Assembly (NCBI GenBank): GCA_910587955.1
Contig: CAJUNN010000066.1
Span: 1-13,520 of the forward strand
From: an uncultured Lachnospiraceae bacterium
Lineage (GTDB): Bacteria > Bacillota > Clostridia > Lachnospirales > Lachnospiraceae
Length of the DNA: 13,520 nt
Direction: 5' to 3'
The position numbers and the translations under genes are program-made. The notes beneath the pieces were generated by a model, which saw only the letters and a program-made list of their open reading frames with translations, ran no database searches and had not been told where the DNA came from. Within the stretch, counting starts at the first letter, position 1, and the number at the start of each line of letters is the position of its first letter. Below, piece after piece: positions 1 to 5,864 of this stretch.

Positions 1-130
1 AAAAAACCGCTGACAGGTAGGATTTTTGCGTTCATTTTCAAGAATCAACATAATCGGTGGTTTTGAAAAATCAAAGCCGCCGTTTCTTTTTTATCTTCTC
101 AAGGAATGACGCGGTTTCACTGTTAAAAGC

Positions 131-153
131 GGCGGCTAAAGGAGGTAGCCGCC
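131..153 (+). promoter_or_regulatory. Hairpin presenting a Shine-Dalgarno in its loop
   Basis: The 8-base arm GGCGGCTA (131-138) is perfectly complementary to TAGCCGCC (146-153). The 7-base loop between them is AAGGAGG (139-145), a full Shine-Dalgarno, and an ATG follows the stem directly at 154. The arm GGCGGCTA occurs again at 243-250, so 146-153 could pair with either copy. This is seen directly. The idea that the two pairings form a translation- or attenuation-type switch is inference. Confidence 0.55.
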
Positions 154-198
154 ATGAAGCACATACCGTATCGACAAAATCTTCCCGCCACCTCTTGA
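154..198 (+). CDS. Putative 14-residue leader peptide
   Basis: This short reading frame encodes MKHIPYRQNLPATS and then stops. It is below normal gene-calling length. It is supported by an ATG right after a strong Shine-Dalgarno (AAGGAGGT, 139-146) held in a hairpin loop, and by two hairpins just downstream (202-220 and 221-238). Strong ribosome binding site, tiny ORF and competing hairpins are the arrangement of a leader peptide in an attenuator, as known upstream of several ribosome-targeting antibiotic-resistance genes. No regulated gene follows in this window; the next 450 bases have no long plus-strand ORF. It may therefore be a remnant, or its target may be the structured element at 279-515. 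I do not recognise the peptide, and no function can be assigned. Confidence 0.4.
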   Translation: MKHIPYRQNLPATS

Positions 199-201
199 AC
201 G

Positions 202-238
202 CCTCCAAATGGTTTGGAGGGGAAGGGTTCTCCCTTTC
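202..238 (+). promoter_or_regulatory. Two consecutive hairpins after the leader ORF
   Basis: CCTCCAAA (202-209) and TTTGGAGG (213-220) form a perfect 8-bp stem with a 3-base loop. Directly after it AAGGG (223-227) pairs with CCCTT (232-236), extended by a G·T and a G-C pair at 221-222/237-238. Neither has a clear U-tract, so they are not obvious terminators. They lie between the leader ORF stop and the second copy of GGCGGCTA (243-250), as attenuator hairpins would. The role is inferred. Confidence 0.4.
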
Positions 239-278
239 AACTGGCGGCTATGATAGCTTTCGGGGATAACAGCCAACA

Positions 279-515
279 ACAGCTAAAACCAGGCAAGGTC
301 CCCGGCAAACAATTTAGGGGGGCTTAGAAACGCAGGTGAGATCCACTCTTTAGAAAGCACTTAGCGACACTTTGAACACTTGGCGAGGTGTTTTCGAGCC
401 TAGTGTGAAAGCGTACAGAGTAAGAAGCCATTGCTGATGAGTTTAGTGCGTCTTAAGAGTTAGCTCGCCGGAGTTTCTACCCCGTTTGCCGGGGACCTTG
501 CCTGGTTTTAGCTGT
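279..515. other. 237-nt element closed by a perfect 32-bp inverted repeat (structured RNA or MITE-like)
   Basis: Bases 279-310 and 484-515 are exact reverse complements over 32 positions. The complementarity continues inward in register: TAGAAAC (325-331) with GTTTCTA (473-479), GGGG (within 317-322) with CCCC (480-483), GGTGAG (335-340) with CTCGCC (464-469, one G·U), CTCTT (346-350) with AAGAG (455-459), and GCAC (357-360) with GTGC (446-449). An apical hairpin ACACT/AGTGT sits at 376-380/402-406. Nested helices of this kind suggest a folded RNA of about 240 nt rather than a simple transposon with terminal repeats, though a MITE cannot be excluded. I see no flanking target-site duplication, no open reading frame inside, and no match to a noncoding RNA class that I can recognise. 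The transcribed strand is unknown. Confidence 0.6.
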
Positions 516-525
516 GTCCGCTTTT

Positions 526-634
526 GTATACCCTACGGGTACCCCGCATGACAGGTCCTTCGGACCGTCCGTTAGGGTATACCCTACGGGTACCCCGTAT
601 GACAAGTCCTTCGGACCGTCCGTTAGGGTATACC
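526..634. repeat. 51-bp palindromic unit in tandem, two copies plus a 7-base third start
   Basis: The unit at 526-576 is repeated at 577-627 with two mismatches (C/T and G/A), and the first 7 bases (GTATACC) occur again at 628-634. Each unit contains small perfect hairpins: TACCC-TAC-GGGTA, GGTCC-TTC-GGACC (one end base changed in copy 2) and CGGAC-C-GTCCG. The unit begins with GTATACCCTA and runs into CCGTTAGGGTATAC at the next unit's start, so it is roughly inverted end to end. It lies 15 bases past the stop codon of the anti-sigma-like gene and could act as its 3' mRNA structure. No U-tract is present, so a standard intrinsic terminator is unlikely. Confidence 0.8.
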
Positions 635-649
635 TTTTTGCATATCCCT

Positions 650-1450
650 CTACTGCATGGTATCCACAATCTCCTTCATGACATCCATGGGAACCCTCCC
701 TGACAGGGTATACCGGATTCCGCCCGCCACAAAGATAGCCGTTTTTTTCGATACGTAATCCTGAGGATTTACTCCTTCCGCCATATCTTCCAGAATATTT
801 ACCTTATAGCCCTGTTCCGATGTATAGCTCTCCACAAACCGGGACATGCCCAGGTACTCCGTATCCCACCCCACAGCCATCTGCAATTCGCTTAAAATGA
901 GATCGGCTTTCAGGGAAACCGGGGAACTGTATACCTCCCCCTGCTCGTAGGCATAGCGGTTTTCCTCTTCCAGAAACCGATAGCCGTCCGTATCCCCCAG
1001 GATGAAATTGTCCACAGTGATGATTGCAAAACTGTCCGGGTCCGTGTAAAGACGGCACAGCATATAAGGATTATCTTGTGACAGCTCACTGTCTAGAAGC
1101 TTCGTACCCAATTCTTCTTTCAGCCGGGAATAATCCCTGTAGTCCTTGTCAATAAGCCCGTTCTCATCGGCCGCAGCCTCCGGCTCATTCATCTTCACAA
1201 TCTCCATGGAATCCAGTTCCGGCAGTACTTCCCCATTTATCTGGACCTGATTCAGCATACGGTATCCGGCAAAGGCCGTGGTCCCCCCTAAAATAACGGC
1301 TGCCGCCGAAACCGCAATACAGGTCCGCAGCTGCCTTGGTTTCCTTTCAGCAGCTCCTTGGCGGATCTTATTCTTTAATCCTTCTCCCATCGCTACCCCT
1401 CCTAGCTCCTGCTGCAAAGCTTCCTTTAATTCAGCCTCTCTCATATCCAA
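650..1450 (-). CDS. Membrane-anchored anti-sigma-like protein
   Basis: This 266-residue protein has a short charged cytoplasmic N-terminus (residues 1-42), one hydrophobic membrane segment at about 43-63 (starting CIAVSAAAVILGG), and a roughly 200-residue acidic extracytoplasmic domain. That topology, and its position directly after an ECF sigma factor with a 20-base overlap, match single-pass anti-sigma factors of Firmicutes (DUF4179/DUF4367-type proteins). Such proteins hold the sigma factor at the membrane until a surface signal releases it. The N-terminus has no HxxxCxxC zinc-binding anti-sigma motif. The start could be the first Met (1450) or the third codon (1444). The overlap with the sigma gene suggests translational coupling and fixed stoichiometry. 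The cognate pairing is inferred from synteny; the signal is unknown. Confidence 0.75.
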   Translation of the reverse strand: MDMREAELKEALQQELGGVAMGEGLKNKIRQGAAERKPRQLRTCIAVSAAAVILGGTTAFAGYRMLNQVQINGEVLPELDSMEIVKMNEPEAAADENGLIDKDYRDYSRLKEELGTKLLDSELSQDNPYMLCRLYTDPDSFAIITVDNFILGDTDGYRFLEEENRYAYEQGEVYSSPVSLKADLILSELQMAVGWDTEYLGMSRFVESYTSEQGYKVNILEDMAEGVNPQDYVSKKTAIFVAGGIRYTLSGRVPMDVMKEIVDTMQ

Positions 1451-1934
1451 TCTCCTCCAACATTTTTTTCATATTGCCTCTTGCCCTGTTCAGCCGCTGC
1501 ATAACGGCATTTTCCGTTTTTCCTATAACTGCGGAAATCTCCCGGACCGAAAGCTCCTGATAGTAATACAGTACCAGCACCTTCCTGTCGCCCTCCTTCA
1601 GCCTCATAACAGCCGCCGAAACGCTGTCCCGCTCCAGCAGCGCATTCACCGGATCTTCTCCGGCTGCCTCCGCGCTGTCCTTTAAATTGTTCCGGGTAAT
1701 GCCAAACCAACGGCTTCTCATTACATTTTTGCAGCAGTTGACTGCAATCCGTATCAGCCATGTCTTTTCACTGGACTGATGCTTGAATGTACCGTAAGAC
1801 TTCATGGCTTTGATAAACGTTTCCTGGACAGCGTCCTCCGCAAGCTGATAGTCTTTCAGATACAAGCAGCACATGCGCAGAAGCGCATCACCGTAGTCAT
1901 TCATGAGTCTCTCTAATAATTGTTCTGCCGGCAT
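1431..1934 (-). CDS. ECF-subfamily RNA polymerase sigma factor
   Basis: A 167-residue protein with the two domains of group IV sigma factors. Region 2 is at about residues 11-76 (DALLRMCCLYLKDYQLAEDA, then an ETF segment and KTWLIRIAVNCCKN). Region 4 is at about 112-160 (LYYYQELSVREISAVIGKTE, the helix-turn-helix that reads the -35 box). It would direct RNA polymerase to a small regulon, probably including its own operon. The frame is open back to 1988, but the start is placed at 1934 because AAGGAGGT lies six bases upstream of that ATG. The longer start would lie inside the likely promoter and has no such site. It is followed, with a 20-base overlap, by an anti-sigma-like gene. The family call is firm; the regulon is not known. 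Confidence 0.9.
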   Translation of the reverse strand: MPAEQLLERLMNDYGDALLRMCCLYLKDYQLAEDAVQETFIKAMKSYGTFKHQSSEKTWLIRIAVNCCKNVMRSRWFGITRNNLKDSAEAAGEDPVNALLERDSVSAAVMRLKEGDRKVLVLYYYQELSVREISAVIGKTENAVMQRLNRARGNMKKMLEEIGYERG

Positions 1935-1976
1935 TTTGACCTCCTTCCTGCTGGTACACCCGAAAGGTGTTTCACT

Positions 1977-2008
1977 TATTAGACACACATTCCGGCTGAA
2001 ATATTACC
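1977..2008 (-). promoter_or_regulatory. Candidate ECF-type promoter of the sigma/anti-sigma operon
   Basis: Reading the minus strand, GGTAATATTT (2008-1999) is followed after 12 bases by GTGTCTAATA (1986-1977). This resembles AAC/AAT-rich -35 and GTCTAA-type -10 boxes of autoregulated ECF operons in Firmicutes. It ends about 40 bases before the chosen start codon. The similarity is by eye. Autoregulation is an inference. Confidence 0.35.
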
Positions 2009-2009
2009 T

Positions 2010-2056
2010 CCTCATAAAAAATAAACGCGGAACCACAGGCAAGCGCCCTGTTCCGC
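2010..2056 (-). terminator. Intrinsic terminator after hydG and the small Cys ORF
   Basis: GCGGAA (2027-2032) pairs with TTCCGC (2051-2056), with an inner CAGG/CCTG helix. Read on the minus strand the hairpin is followed by GTTTATTTTTTAT (2026-2014), a good U-tract. It lies 33 bases beyond the stop of the gene at 2089-2340 and insulates the ECF operon from hydG transcription. ATTTTT on the other side gives it some bidirectional character. Confidence 0.75.
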
Positions 2057-2088
2057 ATTTTTAAGTTACCATACTGCAATTTCAATTC

Positions 2089-2340
2089 TTATCTGTAGTT
2101 CTCTGTACATTTCACGCAGCTGCCGTTGCGGCTGCACCGGAAATCATCTACTATATCATCCACCCGGGTACAGGTACTCTTAATAAAACGCACCGTGTGG
2201 ACTACCTTGGAGGAATCCACCGGACAGACAGTCTCAAATTTCTGCGTGTATTCCCTGCCGGAGTCTTCCTCCCCTTCCTTCCAGCGGTATTTGCGGGAGG
2301 CCCCCCAGGCTTCCTTAGAAGCGGAAATCTCTTTTTCCAT
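2089..2340 (-). CDS. Small cysteine-containing protein coupled to hydG
   Basis: An 83-residue reading frame whose ATG lies inside the 3' end of hydG, with a 26-base overlap. It is preceded by GGAGG nine bases upstream, so translation is plausible. The N-terminal 35 residues are highly charged (Glu, Lys, Arg). The C-terminal half carries five cysteines (39, 57, 69, 75, 78), the last three spaced CX5CX2C, suggesting a small metal-binding or zinc-ribbon-like fold. It ends 33 bases before a good terminator, so it closes the hydG transcript. I do not recognise the family. A link to hydrogenase maturation rests only on the operon position and cysteines. It could be an unrelated conserved hypothetical protein. 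Confidence 0.6.
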   Translation of the reverse strand: MEKEISASKEAWGASRKYRWKEGEEDSGREYTQKFETVCPVDSSKVVHTVRFIKSTCTRVDDIVDDFRCSRNGSCVKCTENYR

Positions 2341-3733
2341 GCGCTATTTCCTCCAGATTCCGGGCGGCAATGGCCCTTATTTTCCCGCTCTCCACACGCC
2401 CCAGTTCCCGGGCAATCAGAGCTTCCCCTTTTCTCCTGGTATCTTCCGAAGCATAATCCTCCAGATACTCCTTTAACGTCATAAGAGCGTTGGGCTGACA
2501 GCAGTTGGCAATCTGCCCCGATTTCACCAGCTTCATAAACCGGTCCCCTGTGCGCCCCTCCCGGTAGCAGGCCGTACAGAAGCTGGGGATGTAATGCAAG
2601 TCCAAAAGCCAGTTTACCACCTGGTCCAAGGTTCTCCTATCGCTCACTTCAAACTGGGCTGAATTTTCCTCCTTTGGCTCTTCTTCGGCGTAGCCGCCCA
2701 CGCTGGTGCGGGAACCTCCGCTAATCTGGGAAATTCCAAGCTCCAGAACCTTTTCCCTCACATTCTTGGATTCCCGTGTGGAAATAATCATCCCGGTATA
2801 AGGAACGGCAATCCGCAGCACGGCGACGATTTTGGCGAACAGATCGTCGGGTACTCCGTCCTGAAAGCCGGAGGCATCAATGTCGTCCGCATTGCGTATC
2901 CGCGGCACGCTGATGGTATGGGGACCCACGCCGAAAGCTGCCTCCAGATGCTCCGCGTGCATCAGAAGGCCCGTGAAATCATACCGGTAGCCGTTCAGGC
3001 CGAACAGAACTCCGATTCCCACATCGTCGATTCCTCCCTCCATGGCCCGGTCCATTGCCTCCGTGTGGTAGGCGTAATCATGCTTAGGCCCGGCGGGATG
3101 AAGCTTTTCGTAATTTTCCCGATGATACGTCTCCTGAAAGAGGATATAGGTTCCAATCCCTGCCTCTTTCAGTTTCCGGTAATTTTCTTTCTCTGTGGCC
3201 GCAATATTTACATTTACCCGCCGGATGGAACCGTTTTTGTGCCGTATGCTGTAAATGGTTTCTATGCTCTCCAGCACGTATTCCAGAGGATTGCGGACCG
3301 GATCCTCCCCCGTCTCCAGGGCCAGACGCTTGTGCCCCATATCCTGCAGGGCAGTCACTTCCCGGCGGATCTCCTCCTGGCTCAGCTTCTTTCTGGCAAT
3401 ATGCTTATTTTTCGCGTGATAGGGACAGTAAACACATCCGTTGACGCAGTAATTGGACAGATACAAAGGAGCAAACATTACAATCCGGTTTCCGTAAAAT
3501 TTCTGCTTGATCTCTTTTGCCAGGCGGAACATTTCCTCTGTCAGTTCCGGATCTTTGCACTCCAAAAGTGTCAAAGCTTCCCGGTGATCAAGGCCTTTAA
3601 AGTCCCCGGCGCGCTTCAGAAGCGCTTTCACATAAGCCTTATCTTCTTTATGCTCCTGCGCATACTCTAAGGTCTCCAAAATTTCCGCATGACTGATAAA
3701 TTCCTCCGCCCGCCCGGACGCTGCATGATACAT
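2315..3733 (-). CDS. hydG: [FeFe]-hydrogenase maturation radical SAM tyrosine lyase HydG
   Basis: A 472-residue full-length HydG. The family cleaves tyrosine with S-adenosylmethionine to p-cresol and dehydroglycine, giving the CO and cyanide ligands delivered as an Fe(CO)2CN synthon to the H-cluster. The radical-SAM CX3CX2C motif is at C96, C100 and C103 (NYCVNGCVYC). The C-terminal CX2CX22C motif (C386, C389, C412; starting CTACYREGRTGDRFM) binds the auxiliary cluster specific to HydG and separates it from ThiH. The segment SGGSRTSVGGY is also typical. The start at 3733 is the only early Met, with AAGGCGG seven bases upstream and a good sigma-A promoter before it. HydE, HydF and the hydrogenase are not in the window, so the maturation genes are dispersed here. 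Its product partner would be a cytoplasmic [FeFe]-hydrogenase encoded elsewhere. Confidence 0.95.
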   Translation of the reverse strand: MYHAASGRAEEFISHAEILETLEYAQEHKEDKAYVKALLKRAGDFKGLDHREALTLLECKDPELTEEMFRLAKEIKQKFYGNRIVMFAPLYLSNYCVNGCVYCPYHAKNKHIARKKLSQEEIRREVTALQDMGHKRLALETGEDPVRNPLEYVLESIETIYSIRHKNGSIRRVNVNIAATEKENYRKLKEAGIGTYILFQETYHRENYEKLHPAGPKHDYAYHTEAMDRAMEGGIDDVGIGVLFGLNGYRYDFTGLLMHAEHLEAAFGVGPHTISVPRIRNADDIDASGFQDGVPDDLFAKIVAVLRIAVPYTGMIISTRESKNVREKVLELGISQISGGSRTSVGGYAEEEPKEENSAQFEVSDRRTLDQVVNWLLDLHYIPSFCTACYREGRTGDRFMKLVKSGQIANCCQPNALMTLKEYLEDYASEDTRRKGEALIARELGRVESGKIRAIAARNLEEIAHGKRDFRF

Positions 3734-3759
3734 AACAACCGCCTTCTTTCTTTTCTGCT

Positions 3760-3788
3760 ATTTTACCACGCTCCGCAAAAGCGGTCAA
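3760..3788 (-). promoter_or_regulatory. Sigma-A promoter of hydG
   Basis: On the minus strand TTGACC (3788-3783) and TAAAAT (3765-3760) are separated by exactly 17 bases. Each box is one base from consensus. The predicted transcript starts about 20 bases before the hydG ATG. It shares the 117-base intergenic region with the dinB promoter. Confidence 0.7.
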
Positions 3789-3802
3789 ACAGCAAATCCG
3801 TA

Positions 3803-3832
3803 TTGCAAACAAGTGTTCTTTTGTGGTATGCT
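3803..3832 (+). promoter_or_regulatory. Candidate dinB promoter
   Basis: TTGCAA (3803-3808) and TATGCT (3827-3832) are 18 bases apart, and TG at 3824-3825 makes an extended -10. The expected transcription start would be at about 3838-3840, almost on the Shine-Dalgarno (3839-3848), so the 5' leader would be very short. That closeness makes the assignment only moderate. Confidence 0.45.
3806..3819 (+). promoter_or_regulatory. LexA (DinR) box-like operator over the dinB promoter
   Basis: CAAACAAGTGTTCT matches the Gram-positive LexA/DinR consensus CGAACRNRYGTTYC at all defined positions but two (second base A for G, last base T for C). It overlaps the -35 end and the spacer of the dinB promoter candidate, where a repressor would block RNA polymerase. 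This would put the translesion polymerase under SOS control. The match is by eye against the known consensus. Confidence 0.6.
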
Positions 3833-3850
3833 GTACTAGGAGGTGATCCC

Positions 3851-5071
3851 GTGAAACCCATAATCTTTCACATTGACGTTAACTCCGCCTACTTAAGCTG
3901 GAGCGCCCTGGAAAAACTGAAAAACGGAAGTACGGTAGATCTGAGGACTATTCCCTCCATCATCGGCGGGGACGAGAAGAACCGCCGCGGGATAGTACTG
4001 GCAAAATCCTTGCCTGCCAAAAAATATAAAGTCCAGACCGGGGAGCCTGTGGCCGCCGCCCTGCGCAAATGCCCCGCTCTGGTGATAGAGCCCCCCGATC
4101 ATGCCCTGTACCGCCGCTGCAGCCAGGCCATGATGGAACTGCTCCTGGAATTTACACCGGATTTGGAACAGGTTTCCATAGACGAATGCTATCTGGATTT
4201 CGCCCCCATCGCCCATCGGTATGCCTCCCCGGAGGCGGCAGCCAAAGAGATCCGGGATCGGATTTTTGAGGAGCTGTCCTTTACGGTCAATGTGGGAATC
4301 TCCAATGTCAAGGTCCTGGCCAAGATGGCAAGCGATTTTGAAAAACCGGGAAAGATACACACTCTCTATTCCCACCAAATTGCCGCAAAAATGTGGCCTC
4401 TCCCTGTCTCCGATCTGTTTATGGTGGGCGGACGCAGCGCCGAGCGCCTGACGGCTCTCGGTATACGAACCATCGGTGAGCTGGCCCTGGCCGATCCCGG
4501 CTTTCTCACCGCCCATTTCAAAAGCCACGGACGGCAGATGTGGGAATACGCCAACGGGATCGATCCCTCCCCTGTGATTGTCAAAAAACAGGCTGCCAAA
4601 GGCATCGGCAACTCCACCACCCTGCAGGAAGACGTATCCGACCCGGAAAAGGCCAAGACGGTTCTCCTGGCCCTGGCGGAGAGTGTCTCCGGGCGTCTCC
4701 GCAAAGCCGGCCGTCTGGCGGGAACCGTGACGGTAGAAATCAAATATTTCGACTTTACAAAAGCCTCCCGTCAGGCACAGACCCTCTCCCCCTGCAGCAC
4801 CACAGATGAGATCTACCGTCTCGCCTGCACGCTCTTTGAAAAACTGTGGGACGGACGGCCCATCCGCCTTCTGGGAATCCGTACCACACGCCTCACCTCC
4901 ACGGAAGAACCTGTACAGCTTTCCATCTTCGATCTGTCTCCTCGGCAGACCAAAAAAGAGGGAGCCTCAATGGATCCCTCCCCGGAAAAGCTGAAAAAGC
5001 TGGACGCCGCCATGGATTCCATCCGCAGGAAATACGGAGCAGACGCCGTGCGGCGGGGACGCTTTCTGTAA
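3851..5071 (+). CDS. dinB: Y-family DNA polymerase (Pol IV / DinB type)
   Basis: A 406-residue translesion polymerase. The catalytic metal ligands are visible: Asp9 in FHIDVNSAYLSW and Asp111-Glu112 in EQVSIDECYLDF. The palm/fingers domain runs to about residue 170, the helix-hairpin-helix thumb follows (MVGGRSAERLTALGIRTIGEL), and then the little-finger domain. QLSIFDL at 356-362 is a beta-clamp binding motif. The open frame extends upstream to 3689, but GTG at 3851 is chosen as start because AGGAGGTGATC, an almost complete anti-16S match, ends just before it. It also puts the first Asp at position 9, as in the family. It is divergent from hydG and has a LexA-like site in its promoter. It converges with coaX, with only 25 bases between stops. 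Confidence 0.93.
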   Translation: MKPIIFHIDVNSAYLSWSALEKLKNGSTVDLRTIPSIIGGDEKNRRGIVLAKSLPAKKYKVQTGEPVAAALRKCPALVIEPPDHALYRRCSQAMMELLLEFTPDLEQVSIDECYLDFAPIAHRYASPEAAAKEIRDRIFEELSFTVNVGISNVKVLAKMASDFEKPGKIHTLYSHQIAAKMWPLPVSDLFMVGGRSAERLTALGIRTIGELALADPGFLTAHFKSHGRQMWEYANGIDPSPVIVKKQAAKGIGNSTTLQEDVSDPEKAKTVLLALAESVSGRLRKAGRLAGTVTVEIKYFDFTKASRQAQTLSPCSTTDEIYRLACTLFEKLWDGRPIRLLGIRTTRLTSTEEPVQLSIFDLSPRQTKKEGASMDPSPEKLKKLDAAMDSIRRKYGADAVRRGRFL

Positions 5072-5088
5072 GCCTGTCCTGCCGCCGC
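5050..5088. terminator. Weak hairpin between convergent dinB and coaX
   Basis: GCGGCGG and GGAC (5050-5060) pair with GTCC (5076-5079) and CCGCCGC (5082-5088), with a two-base bulge. The stem spans the dinB stop codon. No U-tract follows on either strand, so termination here is uncertain. It is the only candidate in the 25-base gap. Confidence 0.25.
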
Positions 5089-5096
5089 CAAACCTC

Positions 5097-5864
5097 TTAT
5101 CCCCGGTTTCTCTCATAAATCAAGCGGAGGCCCTTAAGAAGCAGGGCGTCGTCAATGGCAATCTTCTCACGGCAGCAGGGAATGATGCTTTTGGCCATGC
5201 CCCCGGTAGCCACCACTTGGACCTCTCTTCCCAGCTCCTCCCGGATCCGGCTGATCATGCCGTCCACGCAGGCCGCATTTCCATAGAGGACACCGCTCTT
5301 CATACAGTCCACCGTATTGCTTCCGATAAACCGCTTGGGAGGCTCCAGGCTGATCTTGGGAAGCTGGGAGGTTTTTCCGGTAAGGGATTCCAGGGCAGCG
5401 CCCACGCCCGGCATAATCATCCCGCCAATCACCTGCCGCTTCTCATTCACCACCGTAAAAGACGTAGCCGTTCCCATATCAATGATCACCAGGGGACAGG
5501 GATACTCCTCAATGGCCGCCACGGCCCCCACGGCCAGATCGGATCCCAGCTGAGCCGGATTGTCAATGCGGATATCCAGCCCTGTTTTCACACCGGGACC
5601 CACCACCAGGATTTCCCGCCCGGTCACTTTCTCTGCCGCATTCCGCAGGGTGGCCGTCACAGGCGGAACCACCGAAGAGACAATCCCTCCCTTCAGCCCG
5701 CTTCTGTCAATGCCGTAGATCTCCAGAACATTCTTAAAGCTGATGGCATATTCCAGCTCCGATTTGGTCGTATCCGTGTACAGACGCTCCACAAATAAAA
5801 TCCGCTCTCCCTCAATACATCCAATCACAATATGGGTATTGCCGATATCCACTGCCAGAATCAT
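5097..5864 (-). CDS. coaX: Type III pantothenate kinase
   Basis: A 255-residue enzyme of the ASKHA fold. It phosphorylates pantothenate with ATP in the first step of coenzyme A synthesis; type III enzymes are known to need a monovalent cation and to lack CoA feedback inhibition. Visible motifs are the N-terminal phosphate loop AVDIGNTHIVIG (Asp6), QLGSDLAVGAVAA around residue 105 with the catalytic Asp109, IDMGTATSFTVV around 129, and GGMIMPGVG. The length is normal for the family. The ATG overlaps the stop of the upstream membrane-protein gene (ATGA, 5864-5861), so the two are translationally coupled. It is the last gene of this transcript and converges on dinB. I am confident of the function. 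Confidence 0.96.
   Translation of the reverse strand: MILAVDIGNTHIVIGCIEGERILFVERLYTDTTKSELEYAISFKNVLEIYGIDRSGLKGGIVSSVVPPVTATLRNAAEKVTGREILVVGPGVKTGLDIRIDNPAQLGSDLAVGAVAAIEEYPCPLVIIDMGTATSFTVVNEKRQVIGGMIMPGVGAALESLTGKTSQLPKISLEPPKRFIGSNTVDCMKSGVLYGNAACVDGMISRIREELGREVQVVATGGMAKSIIPCCREKIAIDDALLLKGLRLIYERNRG

Noticed and set aside
57..269. A 70-residue plus-strand ORF over the leader region
   Set aside because: It has no good ribosome binding site, a low-complexity basic composition, and runs through the hairpins and leader ORF. It resembles no protein family I know.
279..515. Group II or group I intron
   Set aside because: I could not find a domain V-like hairpin, a GUGYG 5' end or group I core elements, and there is no maturase ORF.
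526..634. CRISPR-like direct repeats
   Set aside because: The units are strictly head-to-tail with no unique spacers, and no cas genes are present.
1935..1988. Longer N-terminus for the ECF sigma factor
   Set aside because: The 18 extra codons lie within the likely promoter and have no Shine-Dalgarno of the quality found at 1934.
2126..2484. Plus-strand ORFs opposite the hydG 3' end and small Cys gene
   Set aside because: Antisense shadows without ribosome binding sites; the minus-strand genes account for the region.
2918..3670. A 250-residue plus-strand ORF opposite hydG
   Set aside because: It lies wholly antisense to a well-conserved gene and has no family features; it is a shadow frame.
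3689..3850. Longer N-terminus for DinB
   Set aside because: The extra 54 codons overlap the hydG 5' end and its promoter. AGGAGGTGATC and the family's N-terminal Asp position both favour GTG at 3851.
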